A stretch of DNA of 37,769 nt, from assembly GCF_000971055.1 (NCBI RefSeq), contig NZ_LARW01000162.1, positions 1 to 37,769 on the forward strand, in the 5' to 3' direction. Numbering within the stretch: the first letter of the stretch is position 1; each line of letters starts with the position of its first letter. The translations under genes were made by a program, and so were the position numbers. Source of the stretch: Sphingomonas sp. SRS2. Its GTDB lineage: Bacteria > Pseudomonadota > Alphaproteobacteria > Sphingomonadales > Sphingomonadaceae. Of this stretch, positions 16,826 to 25,106 are shown piece by piece. Under the pieces are notes generated by a model. That model was not told the DNA's origin. It searched no databases and saw nothing but the letters and a program-made list of their open reading frames with translations.

Positions 16826-17209
16826 GTGAAGAGCTTTAGTAAGATTGCCGCGTCACTTGCGATTGTGATGCTTTCGGTTGCCCCTGCGGCAGCCGGTGTC
16901 ACCAAGGCTCGTCCCGCTGGTACGGCGCTTAGCCCGGCCGCGATCAAAGCCATCAGCAAGAATATGCGTCTGGGCAAGAAGCTCGTCCGCAAGAACCTCC
17001 AGGTTGCCGAAGGTGCGGCTGGTTCCAGCGCAGCTGGCGGCGGCGCTGGTGCAGGTGCCGCTGGTGCGGGCGCCGGCGCGGGTGCTGCTGGTGCAGGCGC
17101 GGCCGGTGCAGCTGCTGGCGGCCTCGGCGTTGCAGGCGCGGTTGCCGGTGTTGCTGCTGCGGCTGGTGTCGCGACGGCAGCTTCGAGCGGCGGCGACAGC
17201 AGCTCCTAA
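16826..17209 (+). CDS. Small exported Gly/Ala-rich low-complexity protein
   Basis: A 127-residue protein starting with GTG, preceded by a near-perfect AAGGAGG ribosome site with 5-nt spacing, so it is probably strongly translated. Residues 1-23 form a signal peptide (SLAIVMLSVAPAAAG, cleavage near AAA-GV). Residues 24-62 are Lys/Arg-containing and predicted helical (IKAISKNMRLGKKLVRKNLQ). Residues 63-118 consist almost only of Gly, Ala and Val in GAGA/AGAGAAG runs that would be very flexible or weakly hydrophobic, and the tail is Ser/Gly/Asp-rich. A strong terminator follows, so it is a single-gene unit. No family is recognised. A surface or periplasmic structural role, possibly linked to the divergent polysaccharide-precursor genes, is speculation. 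Confidence 0.72.
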   Translation: MKSFSKIAASLAIVMLSVAPAAAGVTKARPAGTALSPAAIKAISKNMRLGKKLVRKNLQVAEGAAGSSAAGGGAGAGAAGAGAGAGAAGAGAAGAAAGGLGVAGAVAGVAAAAGVATAASSGGDSSS

Positions 17210-17233
17210 ACTCAGGTTACAATCTACGAGAAG

Positions 17234-17257
17234 GGCGGCCACTGGCCGCCTTTTTTG
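17234..17257 (+). terminator. Rho-independent terminator after the Gly/Ala-rich protein gene
   Basis: Stem GGCGGCC (17234-17240), loop ACT, complementary GGCCGCC (17244-17250), followed by TTTTTTG. A textbook intrinsic terminator 25 bp after the stop codon, oriented with the small gene. Confidence 0.9.
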
Positions 17258-17322
17258 TTTCTATCGCACGAATCGCACAACAGACCTTTGAACAGTCATT
17301 CGCCGTCGCTATCTGGCGCGTC

Positions 17323-18309
17323 ATGACCGACTATCGCCAACCCGCCGAATGGGCACCGCACGACGCCGTCTGGATCGGCTTCCCCAGCCATTCCGAGCTG
17401 TGGGAGGACGATCTCGAGCCTGCACGCCGCGAAGTGATCGAATTCGCCCGCGCGGTGCATGCCGGTGGCCATGGCGAGCGGGTCATCCTGGTCGCGGCCG
17501 ACGAAACCGCCGCCGACCGTGCCCGCGAACTGGCGGGCGAGAGCGCCGATGTCATCGTCGAACCGTTCGGTGACATCTGGCTGCGCGATACCGCGCCGAT
17601 CGTCGTTCGCGGTGATGCCGGCCGCGCCGTAAGCAATTTCGACTTCAACTGGTGGGGCGGAAAATATGCTCTGCCCGGCGACGAAAGCGTCGGTGCGCGC
17701 CTCGCCGCGCGGCTGGGCTATCCGATTCGCAGCTATGGCTGGATCTTCGAAGGCGGCGCGATCGATGTCGATGGGACCGGCGTGGCCGTCACCACCGAAC
17801 AATGCCTGCTCAACCCGAATCGCAACCCCGATCTCGATCGGGCCGCAATCGAGGCGCGGCTGGCCGAAGGGCTCGGCGTCGAACGATTGCTGTGGCTCGG
17901 CGACGGGCTGGCCAACGATCATACCGACGGCCATGTCGACAATCTCGCCCGCTTCGTTGCCGAAGGGGTGATCGCGATTCCCGAGCCGGCCGGCGAGGAC
18001 GACCCCAACGCGGCCGTCTATGCCGATGCCCGGGCCCGGGCGGAGGCTTTCGGCCTGACCGTCGCCGCCATCCCCTCGCCCGGCGTGGTCGAGCGCGACG
18101 ACGAGATCATCCCGGCGTCCTATATGAACTTCTACATCGGCAATGCGGCGGTTGTCGTACCGCTTTATGGCGCGGCCAATGACGAGGCCGCAGTCGCGGC
18201 GATCGCGGCACTGTTCCCGACACGCAATGTTGTAGGCTTTCGCGCCGACCATATCCTGACCGGCGGCGGCAGCTTCCACTGCATTAGCCAGCAACTACCA
18301 GCGGCGTGA
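17323..18309 (+). CDS. aguA: Agmatine deiminase
   Basis: A 328-residue agmatine iminohydrolase converting agmatine to N-carbamoylputrescine and ammonia, the first dedicated step of the arginine decarboxylase route to putrescine. It belongs to the peptidyl-arginine deiminase-type fold. Conserved pieces are MPAEW-like QPAEWAPHDAVWIGFP at the N-terminus, FGDIWLRDTAPI, FNWWGGKY, GWIFEGGAIDVDG, NDHTDGHVDNLARF and the C-terminal catalytic Cys320 in GGGSFHCISQQ. Length is slightly below the ~345-370 typical of the family. The stop codon overlaps a GTG start of a small membrane protein, and N-carbamoylputrescine amidase follows, so the pathway is complete in one operon. Arginine decarboxylase is not in the window. 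Confidence 0.95.
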   Translation: MTDYRQPAEWAPHDAVWIGFPSHSELWEDDLEPARREVIEFARAVHAGGHGERVILVAADETAADRARELAGESADVIVEPFGDIWLRDTAPIVVRGDAGRAVSNFDFNWWGGKYALPGDESVGARLAARLGYPIRSYGWIFEGGAIDVDGTGVAVTTEQCLLNPNRNPDLDRAAIEARLAEGLGVERLLWLGDGLANDHTDGHVDNLARFVAEGVIAIPEPAGEDDPNAAVYADARARAEAFGLTVAAIPSPGVVERDDEIIPASYMNFYIGNAAVVVPLYGAANDEAAVAAIAALFPTRNVVGFRADHILTGGGSFHCISQQLPAA

Positions 18310-18656
18310 CTGCCTTCGCCGTCCGCGCCATCCTTTCGGGATTGATCGTCGCGCTGATTGCAATGGTCGCGCGACGCAACCCCACGGCCGGCGCCTTGAT
18401 CGCCTCGCTGCCGCTCGTGTCGTTGCTTGGTATGATCTGGCTGTGGCGCGATACCGGCGATGCGGCGAGGCTCGCCGACCATGCCGAGGCGACCTTCTAT
18501 TATGTGCTACCGTCCCTGCCGATGTTTTTGCTGATACCGTGGATGCTGCGTCATGGCGGCAATTTCTGGGTCGCCATCAGCGCCGGTTGCGTCATGACGA
18601 TCCTGCTCTATCTGGTGACGATCGTCATCGCGGCGCGCTTCGGCGTCCGACTGTGA
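18306..18656 (+). CDS. Small membrane protein, DUF3147-like
   Basis: A 116-residue protein with about four hydrophobic helices: residues 4-22, 29-46, 62-80 and 88-112. Start is GTG overlapping the aguA stop (GTGA), and the next gene aguB begins 9 bp after its stop, so it is locked inside the polyamine operon. The overall pattern (NPTAGALIASLPLVSLLGMIWL, then YYVLPSLPMFLLIPWML) matches the DUF3147 family of uncharacterised membrane proteins as I remember it. Its function is unknown. Being sandwiched between aguA and aguB it might help move agmatine, putrescine or ammonia, but this is inference from position only. Confidence 0.8.
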   Translation: MTAFAVRAILSGLIVALIAMVARRNPTAGALIASLPLVSLLGMIWLWRDTGDAARLADHAEATFYYVLPSLPMFLLIPWMLRHGGNFWVAISAGCVMTILLYLVTIVIAARFGVRL

Positions 18657-18665
18657 GGAATTGAG

Positions 18666-19514
18666 ATGACCAAGCTTACCGTCGCCACGTTGCAGCTGGC
18701 CTTCAGCGACGATATCGACGCCAACATCGCCGAGGTGACGAAGCTCGTCCGCGAAGCGGCGAAGCAGGGCGCGAAGGTCGTGCTGCCGCCTGAATTGTTC
18801 GAGGGCCATTATTTCTGCCAGGTCGAGGACGAAGGTCTGTTCGCCCGCGCCAGGCCTACCGCCGACCACAAGGCGGTCAAGGCGATGCAGGCGCTCGCCG
18901 CCGAACTGAAGATCCATATCCCCACCAGCTTCTTCGAAGCCGACGGCCCGCATCACTATAACAGCCTCGCGATGATCGATCCCGATGGCAAGATCATGGG
19001 CGTCTACCGCAAGAGCCATATTCCCGATGGCCCCGGCTATGAGGAGAAATTCTACTTCCGGCCCGGCAATACCGGCTTCAAGACCTGGGCGGCGCAGGGC
19101 ACCACGCTCGGCGTCGGAATCTGCTGGGATCAATGGTACCCCGAGACCGCGCGCGCGATGATGCTGATGGGGGCCGAAATCCTCTTTTACCCCACCGCGA
19201 TCGGCAACGAGCCGCATGATCCCGATCTCGACACTAGCAGACTATGGCGTCGGGCGATGATCGGCCATGCCGTTTCCAATGTCGTACCGGTGGTCGCCGC
19301 CAACCGGATCGGCACCGAGAATGGACAGACATTTTACGGCCATAGCTTCATCTGCGACGAGCGCGGCGACATGCTCGCCGAGTTCGGCAAGGATGAGACC
19401 GGGGTGCTGGTCGCCACGCTCGATATCGATCTCGCCAAGCGGCATCGCGCCGCTTTCGGCTTCTTCCGCGACCGCCGGCCCGAACTTTACGGCCGGCTCA
19501 CGCAGGACATCTGA
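18666..19514 (+). CDS. aguB: N-carbamoylputrescine amidase
   Basis: A 282-residue nitrilase-superfamily enzyme hydrolysing N-carbamoylputrescine to putrescine, CO2 and ammonia. The Glu-Lys-Cys triad is visible: Glu43 in VVLPPELFEGHYFC, Lys116 in GVYRKSHIPDGPGYEEKFYF and Cys153 in LGVGICWDQWYPETARAM. Length and spacing match the AguB subgroup found in plants and bacteria. ATG 18666 has GAGGAATTGAG just upstream. It completes the aguA pathway in the same operon, with a small membrane protein gene between them. A hairpin (19533-19551) lies beyond the stop. Confidence 0.95.
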   Translation: MTKLTVATLQLAFSDDIDANIAEVTKLVREAAKQGAKVVLPPELFEGHYFCQVEDEGLFARARPTADHKAVKAMQALAAELKIHIPTSFFEADGPHHYNSLAMIDPDGKIMGVYRKSHIPDGPGYEEKFYFRPGNTGFKTWAAQGTTLGVGICWDQWYPETARAMMLMGAEILFYPTAIGNEPHDPDLDTSRLWRRAMIGHAVSNVVPVVAANRIGTENGQTFYGHSFICDERGDMLAEFGKDETGVLVATLDIDLAKRHRAAFGFFRDRRPELYGRLTQDI

Positions 19515-19532
19515 GGCGCACTGGCGGAGGTT

Positions 19533-19551
19533 GTTTCAGCATAGCTGAAAC
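19533..19551. terminator. Short hairpin between convergent genes
   Basis: GTTTCAGC-ATA-GCTGAAAC: a perfect 8-bp stem with 3-nt loop between the converging aguB and symporter genes. It lacks a clear T-run on either side, so an intrinsic terminator role is uncertain. Confidence 0.4.
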
Positions 19552-19578
19552 GCACTACCAGCGCGCCACCAAGCGTCT

Positions 19579-20853
19579 CTAAGCGCTCGACGAGGGCGCC
19601 TTGGGCGGCTCGACCTCCGCGGGTTCGATCATGTCGAGGCCGCCTTCCCATTTCGCGACGACCACGCTGGCGACGGCGTTGCCGACGACATTGGTGGCCG
19701 AGCGGCCCATGTCGAGAAAGTGATCCACCGCGAGGATCAGCAACAGTCCCTCCTCGGGAATGTCGAAGAAGGCGAGCGTCGCCGAGATAACAACGAGGCT
19801 GGCGCGGGGTACGCCGGCGATGCCTTTCGAGGTGACCATCAGGATCAGCAGCATGGTGAACTGCTGCCCGATGCTGAGATCGATGCCATAGGCCTGCGCG
19901 ATGAACATCGTCGCGAAGGTGCAGTAGATCATCGATCCGTCGAGGTTGAACGAGTAGCCGAGCGGCAGCACGAAGCTGGCGATCTTCGGCGGCACGCCGA
20001 AGCGGTCGAGCGCTTCCAGGGTGCGCGGGAAGGCCGCTTCCGACGAAGCGGTGCTGAACGCCAGCAGGATCGGCTCGCGGATATAGCGGATCAGCAGCTT
20101 CGACCGTCCGCCGACGATCAGGAAGCAGATCAACAGCAATATGCCCCACAGCACGAGCATCGACAGATAGAAGCTGCCCATGAATTTGCCGAAGCTGATC
20201 AGGATCATCGGCCCCTGCTCGGCCAGCGCGGTCGTCACCGCCGCGAACACCGCGAAGGGAGCGAAGCGCATCACATAATCGGTGATCTGCAACATCACCT
20301 GCGCGAGCGCCTCGACGCCGCGGATCAGCGGCGCGGCCTTCTCGCCCACCGCGGTGGCGGCGACCCCGGTGAAGACCGAGAAGACGACGACCTGCAGAAT
20401 CTCATTGTCGGCCATCGCCTCGAAGAAGCTCTTGGGGACGAGGTGGATGATGAAATTCTTGAGGGTGAAATCCGCTTTGGCCAATTCGGGACCGGTGTTC
20501 GCCGCCGGCAGCACCAGATCCGCGCCGACCCCCGGCTGCAGCAGGTTGACCATCACCAGACCGAGCGTCAGCGATAACAGGCTCGCACCGAGAAACCATG
20601 CGATTGACCGCGCGCCGACCCGGCCCAGAGCCGCCGTGTCGCCCATATGCGCGATGCCCGAAACCAGCGTCGCGAACACCAGCGGTGCGATGATCATCTT
20701 GATCAGCCGCAGGAAAAGATCGGTAAGGATCGAAATATAGCCGGTGACGTTCTTCAATGTGGCGGGGTCGGCGATCGTCGCGTTGAGCGTTATGCCGACG
20801 GCGATGCCGGCGACCATCGCCAGCAATATGTACAAGGTGAGGCGCTTGGCCAC
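19579..20853 (-). CDS. Dicarboxylate/amino acid:cation symporter (DAACS, GltP/DctA-like)
   Basis: A 424-residue inner-membrane carrier of the SLC1/GltPh fold that imports C4-dicarboxylates or acidic amino acids with H+ or Na+. Signature motifs include TDLFLRLIKMIIAPLVFATL, the serine-rich hairpin FSTASSEAAFPRT (HP1), GYSFNLDGSMIY (helix 7), SKGIAGVPRASLVV (HP2) and FLDMGRSATNVVGNAVAS (helix 8 with substrate-binding Asp and Arg). GTG 20853 is chosen because GGAGA lies 5 nt upstream and residues start with AKRLTLYILLAM as in relatives; a TTG further up would add 13 non-conserved residues. It is transcribed alone, divergent from the receiver gene. Substrate between glutamate/aspartate and dicarboxylates is not resolved. 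Confidence 0.92.
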   Translation of the reverse strand: MAKRLTLYILLAMVAGIAVGITLNATIADPATLKNVTGYISILTDLFLRLIKMIIAPLVFATLVSGIAHMGDTAALGRVGARSIAWFLGASLLSLTLGLVMVNLLQPGVGADLVLPAANTGPELAKADFTLKNFIIHLVPKSFFEAMADNEILQVVVFSVFTGVAATAVGEKAAPLIRGVEALAQVMLQITDYVMRFAPFAVFAAVTTALAEQGPMILISFGKFMGSFYLSMLVLWGILLLICFLIVGGRSKLLIRYIREPILLAFSTASSEAAFPRTLEALDRFGVPPKIASFVLPLGYSFNLDGSMIYCTFATMFIAQAYGIDLSIGQQFTMLLILMVTSKGIAGVPRASLVVISATLAFFDIPEEGLLLILAVDHFLDMGRSATNVVGNAVASVVVAKWEGGLDMIEPAEVEPPKAPSSSA

Positions 20854-20937
20854 GGGCGTCTCCGAATAAGATCTACACCGTGGTCGGACCAAAGCGGAGC
20901 CGGGTCAAGTAGCGGCGCGGCGGCAAGGGAGACGGTG

Positions 20938-21354
20938 ATGCTGTTCGGAAAGACCAAAGGCAGGATCGAACGTCTCCTCATCGTCGAGGACGAGCCGCTG
21001 ATCGCGTTCGACAACGAGCATTTCCTGATGACCCACGGCTATACGGTGGTCGGGACGATCGACACGGCAGCAGCCGCGCAGGCGCAGATCGAAGAGGGCG
21101 GTATCGACCTGATCCTGTGCGACGTCCGGCTCAACGACAGTGACGGCCGCGATGTCGCGCTCGCCGCGAAGGCCGCCGGTATACCACTGATCTTCGTCAC
21201 CGCGACCTGCCCGATCGACGCACCCGAGATCGCGATGGGCTGCCTCGCGAAGCCTTATGGGCAAAAGGAGCTCCAGCAGGCGATCGAAGCCGTCGCCGCC
21301 AAACTCGATGGCGGTGTGATGAAGAAGCTGCCCAAGGGCCTGACGCTGTACTGA
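20938..21354 (+). CDS. Stand-alone response regulator receiver protein
   Basis: A 138-residue protein containing one receiver domain and no output domain. The phosphorylation pocket is complete: acidic Glu17/Asp18 (IVEDEP), phospho-acceptor Asp62 (LILCDVRLND), Thr88 (FVTAT) and Lys105 (LAKPY). The N-terminal MLFGKTKG and C-terminal MKKLPKGLTLY tails are short. AAGGGA at 20925-20930 supports ATG 20938; the longer open frame would run over the divergent promoter. Such single-domain receivers usually serve phosphorelays or bind a partner protein; the cognate kinase is not in the window. Divergent from the symporter and 46 bp before ampG. Confidence 0.88.
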   Translation: MLFGKTKGRIERLLIVEDEPLIAFDNEHFLMTHGYTVVGTIDTAAAAQAQIEEGGIDLILCDVRLNDSDGRDVALAAKAAGIPLIFVTATCPIDAPEIAMGCLAKPYGQKELQQAIEAVAAKLDGGVMKKLPKGLTLY

Positions 21355-21400
21355 GCGCTTCGCCCCTTCCCTCCCGCCGGGACGCCGCTATGCTCGCGCC

Positions 21401-22765
21401 ATGAGCAGCACATCGGGGGCGGACGGCGCGGCCGTCCAGGGGCGAGGCATCATCGGCGCTATCAGGCCGTATACCGAGCCGGCGCCGCTTGCCGCGCTGT
21501 TCCTGGGCATGAGTTCGGGCTTTCCCTTCGCGATGATCGGCGCGACGCTGACGACGCGGCTGGCGCAGGACGGGATCGACAAGAAGGCGGTCACGGCGTT
21601 CACCCTCGCCTTCCTCGTCTACAACCTCAAATTCCTCTGGGCCTGGATCGTCGATGGCGTGCGCCTGCCGGTCATCGGCCGGCTGGGCCAGCGCGTCTCG
21701 TGGATGCTCGTGATCGGCACGCTGGTGATCGCGGCGGTGATCCATCTCGGGCTGATCGACCCGAAAGCGAGCCTTGCCCAAACCGCGGTCGCCGCGATCA
21801 TGGTCGGCGCCGCCGGCGCGACCTTCGATATCATCATCGATGCCTATCGGATCGAACTGCTCGAAGCCCGCCAGTTGGGCGTTGGCGCGGGCATGTCGCA
21901 ATATGGCTGGCGCATCGGATCGACTGCGGCGGGCGCGCTCGCGCTGGTGGTGGCCGACCGGCTGGGCTGGAACGTGGCCTATATCTTATGCGCAGCCTTC
22001 GCCCTGCCGGCGATGATCACCGCGCTCATAATGGGTGAGCCAGCCCGGCATCGCGAACCGACGATGCGCCGGACCAAGAGCGAGCTGGTCGCGTCGATCG
22101 TCGGACCGCTCGCCGAGTTCTTCCGGCGCAGGGGCGCGGCGCTGGTCCTGCTGTTCATCCTGCTTCACAAGATCGGCGACACGCTCGCCAACCTCACCTT
22201 CCGGCTGCTGTTCAACGATCTCGGATACAGCAACGACGAGATCGCGATTTACGATATCGGCTTTGGCTTCTGGGCCTATCTGATCGGCATCTTCATCGGC
22301 GGCATGCTCTATTCGCGGCTCGGGATGAAGCGATCGGTGCTGTTCAGCCTCGTCCTAATGGGTATCTCGAATCTGAGCTTCGCGGGGCTGGCGGCCAGCG
22401 GCCACAGCAACTGGGCTATGGCGGGCGCGATCGGCTTCGAGAATATCGCCAGCGGCATTGGTGGGGTGTGCGTGGTCGCCTATTTCTCGGCGCTGTGCGA
22501 CCTGCGCTTCACCGCCGCGCAATATGCACTGATCTCCGCCGCCGCCAGCGTCGTCGGGCGTATCGCCACCGGTACCACGGCGGGTGCGATCATCGAGACG
22601 ACCGGCTATGTGAACTTCTATCTGCTCACCACTCTCGCCGCGCTGCCCGGCATCATCCTGTTCTGGCTGATGATGCGGGCGGGGCTGATCGACCAGTCGA
22701 TCGGCAGCGCGGGCGAGGATGATGTCTCCACCGCTCCGGCGGATGCCGGGACCATCACGGCGTAA
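21401..22765 (+). CDS. ampG: AmpG-like muropeptide permease (MFS)
   Basis: A 454-residue inner-membrane transporter with about 12-14 helices. AmpG imports GlcNAc-anhydromuropeptides for cell wall recycling and, in many bacteria, for beta-lactamase induction. Family traits are LAALFLGMSSGFPFAMIGAT near the N-terminus, NLKFLWAWIVDGVRLPVIGR, and the helix-4/5 segment FDIIIDAYRIELLEARQLG with the conserved D-AYR pattern, then GWRIGSTAAG. Size is at the shorter end of AmpG. No ampD, ampR or beta-lactamase gene is adjacent. Other acetyl-CoA/MFS carriers share parts of this pattern, but the IDAYRIE motif favours AmpG. Confidence 0.85.
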   Translation: MSSTSGADGAAVQGRGIIGAIRPYTEPAPLAALFLGMSSGFPFAMIGATLTTRLAQDGIDKKAVTAFTLAFLVYNLKFLWAWIVDGVRLPVIGRLGQRVSWMLVIGTLVIAAVIHLGLIDPKASLAQTAVAAIMVGAAGATFDIIIDAYRIELLEARQLGVGAGMSQYGWRIGSTAAGALALVVADRLGWNVAYILCAAFALPAMITALIMGEPARHREPTMRRTKSELVASIVGPLAEFFRRRGAALVLLFILLHKIGDTLANLTFRLLFNDLGYSNDEIAIYDIGFGFWAYLIGIFIGGMLYSRLGMKRSVLFSLVLMGISNLSFAGLAASGHSNWAMAGAIGFENIASGIGGVCVVAYFSALCDLRFTAAQYALISAAASVVGRIATGTTAGAIIETTGYVNFYLLTTLAALPGIILFWLMMRAGLIDQSIGSAGEDDVSTAPADAGTITA

Positions 22766-22786
22766 AGACCGTCCCCGCCGCTGGCG

Positions 22787-22806
22787 GCCCCGGCCTCCGC
22801 CGGGGC
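22787..22806. repeat. REP-like GC-rich palindrome between convergent genes
   Basis: GCCCCGGC-CTCC-GCCGGGGC: a perfect 8-bp stem between the 3' ends of ampG and cysK. Its make-up resembles the short dispersed extragenic palindromes found in many copies in sphingomonad genomes, and it could also stop transcription from both sides. No second copy was noticed in this window, so repeat status is inferred. Confidence 0.5.
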
Positions 22807-22816
22807 GACGATAGAT

Positions 22817-23734
22817 TTACTCCGGCAGGAAATCCGGCACCGACAGGTAACGCTCGCCGGTGTCATAGTTGAAGCCGAGAACCCGGGAGCCGGGCGCTTC
22901 CTTGAGCTTCTGCGCAATCGCCGCCAGCGTCGCGCCGGAACTGATGCCGACCAGCATGCCCTCTTCACGCGCTGAGCGGCGGGCATAGTCCTTGGCGTCG
23001 GCGGGATCGACCTGGATCACGCCGTCGAGCAGCTGAGTCTGGAGATTGGTTGGCACGAAGCCTGCGCCGATGCCCTGGATCGGATGCGGTCCGGGCTGGC
23101 CGCCCGAGATCACCGGCGACAACGTCGGCTCCACCGCAAACACCTTCAGACCCGGCCAACGGGCCTTCAGCACCTGCGCGCAGCCGGTGATATGGCCCCC
23201 GGTGCCGACACCGGTGATCAGGATATCGAGCGGGCTATCCTTGAAATCGGCGAAGATCTCCTCGGCGGTGGTGCGGACGTGCACTTCGATATTGGACGGA
23301 TTTTCGAACTGTTGCGGGATCCATGCGCCGGGCGTCTGAGCCTGGAGCTCCAGCGCACGCTCGATAGCGCCCTTCATGCCCTTTTCGCGCGGGGTGAGAT
23401 CGAACGACGCGCCATAAGCGAGCATCAGGCGACGGCGCTCGAGCGACATGCTCTCGGGCATGACCAGCACCAGCTTGTAACCCTTCACCGCCGCGACAAG
23501 CGCGAGGCCGATGCCGGTATTGCCGCTGGTCGGCTCGATAATGGTGCCGCCCGGCTTCAGCTTGCCGGACTTCTCCGCCTCTTCGATCATCGCCAGCGCG
23601 ATGCGGTCCTTGATCGATCCGCCCGGGTTGCTGCGCTCGGACTTGATCCACACCTCTGCATCGCCGAACAGGCGGTTGATGCGGACATGCGGCGTGTTGC
23701 CGATCGTTTCCAATATCGATGCCGACTTTGTCAT
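22817..23734 (-). CDS. cysK: Cysteine synthase A (O-acetylserine sulfhydrylase)
   Basis: A 305-residue PLP enzyme making cysteine from O-acetylserine and sulfide. The PLP lysine is Lys42 in [15 protein letters not shown]; the substrate loop is [16 protein letters not shown]; the phosphate-binding loop is [10 protein letters not shown]; the C-terminal GISSGAT serine contacts the pyridine ring. Length is normal for CysK. The start overlaps the upstream MFS gene's stop (ATGA), so it is translated from an MFS-cysK mRNA. This is unusual, since cysK is usually alone or with cysE-type genes. Expression would follow the promoter near 25082-25102. Confidence 0.95.
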   Translation of the reverse strand: MTKSASILETIGNTPHVRINRLFGDAEVWIKSERSNPGGSIKDRIALAMIEEAEKSGKLKPGGTIIEPTSGNTGIGLALVAAVKGYKLVLVMPESMSLERRRLMLAYGASFDLTPREKGMKGAIERALELQAQTPGAWIPQQFENPSNIEVHVRTTAEEIFADFKDSPLDILITGVGTGGHITGCAQVLKARWPGLKVFAVEPTLSPVISGGQPGPHPIQGIGAGFVPTNLQTQLLDGVIQVDPADAKDYARRSAREEGMLVGISSGATLAAIAQKLKEAPGSRVLGFNYDTGERYLSVPDFLPE

Positions 23735-25020
23735 CTTGCCTTCTCCAATGGGGAAACATCTTCAAACGACGCGGGCGGATCGAACGTCCGCGCGCGCAAT
23801 ATCTCCGGGAACAGCCTGGCCCACAAGGCCGCGACCATGATCGTTCCCACGCCACCCGCCACCACCGCGGCGACCGGGCCGATCAGCGCGGCGAGGAAGC
23901 CCGATTCGGCCTCGCCCAATTCGTTCGATCCCGAGATGAACAGGATCGACACCGCGCCGACACGGCCGCGCATATTGTCGGGCGTGTAAAGCTGGATGAG
24001 CGACTGCCGGACATAGACCGACACCATGTCCGCCGCGCCGATCAGGGCGAGACACCCGAGCGCGACCGCCAGCGGCATCGGCGTCCGGTATGACAGGCCA
24101 AAGACGACCGTCGCCACGCCGAACACCGCCACCGCAACCAGCAGCTTCAGGCCGACATCGCGCTGGAGCGGCCGGCGGCTCAGCCAGATCGCGACGACCG
24201 CGGCGCCGACCGCCGGAGCCGCGCGCAAATGGCCGAGACCCGATGCGCCGACATGCAATATGTCGCGGGCGTAGATCGGCAGCATCGCCGTCGCGCCACC
24301 CAGCAGCACGGCGAAGAGATCGAGCGAGATCGCGGCGAACACCAGCCGGTTGCGGCGCACATAGGCGAGCCCTTCAAGCATCTGCCGCCAGGGATTACCG
24401 CGATCGTCCCGCACAATTGCCGGCAAGGGCGGGAGCAACAGGAGCATGACCCAGGCGAAGAACAGGAGCGCGGTGCTGAGCGTATAGGCGAGCGGCGGAT
24501 GGATCGCGTAGAGATAGCCGCCCAGCGGCGGCCCGGCGATGGCCCCGACCTGCCACGCGATCGAGGTGGTCGCAATCGCCGCCGGCAGCAGCCGCTGCGG
24601 CACGAGGTTCGGCGCCAGTCCCTGCAAGGCGGGTCCGGCAAAGGCACGGGCGACACCGAGCAGGACGGCCACCCCGAACAATGCCGGCAGGGTGAGCACG
24701 TCCAGCCAGGTCATCAGTGCAAGCGACGCCACGCATAGCATCTCCAGCCCCACGGTGGTGCGGACGATCCAGCGGCGGTCGATGCGATCGGCGACGAGAC
24801 CCGTCACCAGAGTGAGCAGCATCAGGGGCAGGAACTGCGCCAGCCCGATCAGGCCGAGCTGCACAGCCGCTTCGCGCGGGGCCATCGTCCGGCGGGCGAT
24901 GTCATAGACCTGCCAGCCAATGATCACGACCATCGAATTGAGCGCGATCGTCGACGAGAAACGCGCCAGCCAATAATGGCGATAGGCTGGAATCGAAAAT
25001 GGAGATTCGCGCGCGGCCAT
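23731..25020 (-). CDS. MFS transporter of the EntS/MFS_3 type
   Basis: A 429-residue transporter with about 12 helices. The start [20 protein letters not shown] and the segment [22 protein letters not shown] resemble the EntS (enterobactin exporter) branch of MFS, as do the motif A region [17 protein letters not shown] and [18 protein letters not shown] late in the protein. It is translationally coupled to cysK (ATGA overlap). No siderophore genes are nearby, so a siderophore is not supported; export of a thiol, O-acetylserine or related compound would fit the coupling but is speculative. The promoter probably lies in the 86-bp gap behind uvrD, where an AT-rich inverted repeat is present. Confidence 0.85.
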   Translation of the reverse strand: MAARESPFSIPAYRHYWLARFSSTIALNSMVVIIGWQVYDIARRTMAPREAAVQLGLIGLAQFLPLMLLTLVTGLVADRIDRRWIVRTTVGLEMLCVASLALMTWLDVLTLPALFGVAVLLGVARAFAGPALQGLAPNLVPQRLLPAAIATTSIAWQVGAIAGPPLGGYLYAIHPPLAYTLSTALLFFAWVMLLLLPPLPAIVRDDRGNPWRQMLEGLAYVRRNRLVFAAISLDLFAVLLGGATAMLPIYARDILHVGASGLGHLRAAPAVGAAVVAIWLSRRPLQRDVGLKLLVAVAVFGVATVVFGLSYRTPMPLAVALGCLALIGAADMVSVYVRQSLIQLYTPDNMRGRVGAVSILFISGSNELGEAESGFLAALIGPVAAVVAGGVGTIMVAALWARLFPEILRARTFDPPASFEDVSPLEKAR

Positions 25021-25081
25021 GATGCTTCTCTAAGCCCTTGAACCAGCCGGCGGCAACCGCAGCGGGAGATTGTCGGAGCAA

Positions 25082-25102
25082 TTTCCACTATAATAGTAGA
25101 AA
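25082..25102 (-). promoter_or_regulatory. AT-rich inverted repeat upstream of the MFS-cysK operon
   Basis: TTTCCACTAT-A-ATAGTAGAAA: 10-bp arms with one mismatch and a 1-nt centre, in an otherwise GC-rich region. On the minus strand it holds TATAGT, a possible -10, 60-80 bp before the MFS start. It is probably an operator for a dimeric regulator that controls MFS-cysK; no regulator gene is adjacent. No T-run supports a terminator for uvrD. Confidence 0.5.
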
Positions 25103-25106
25103 TAAC

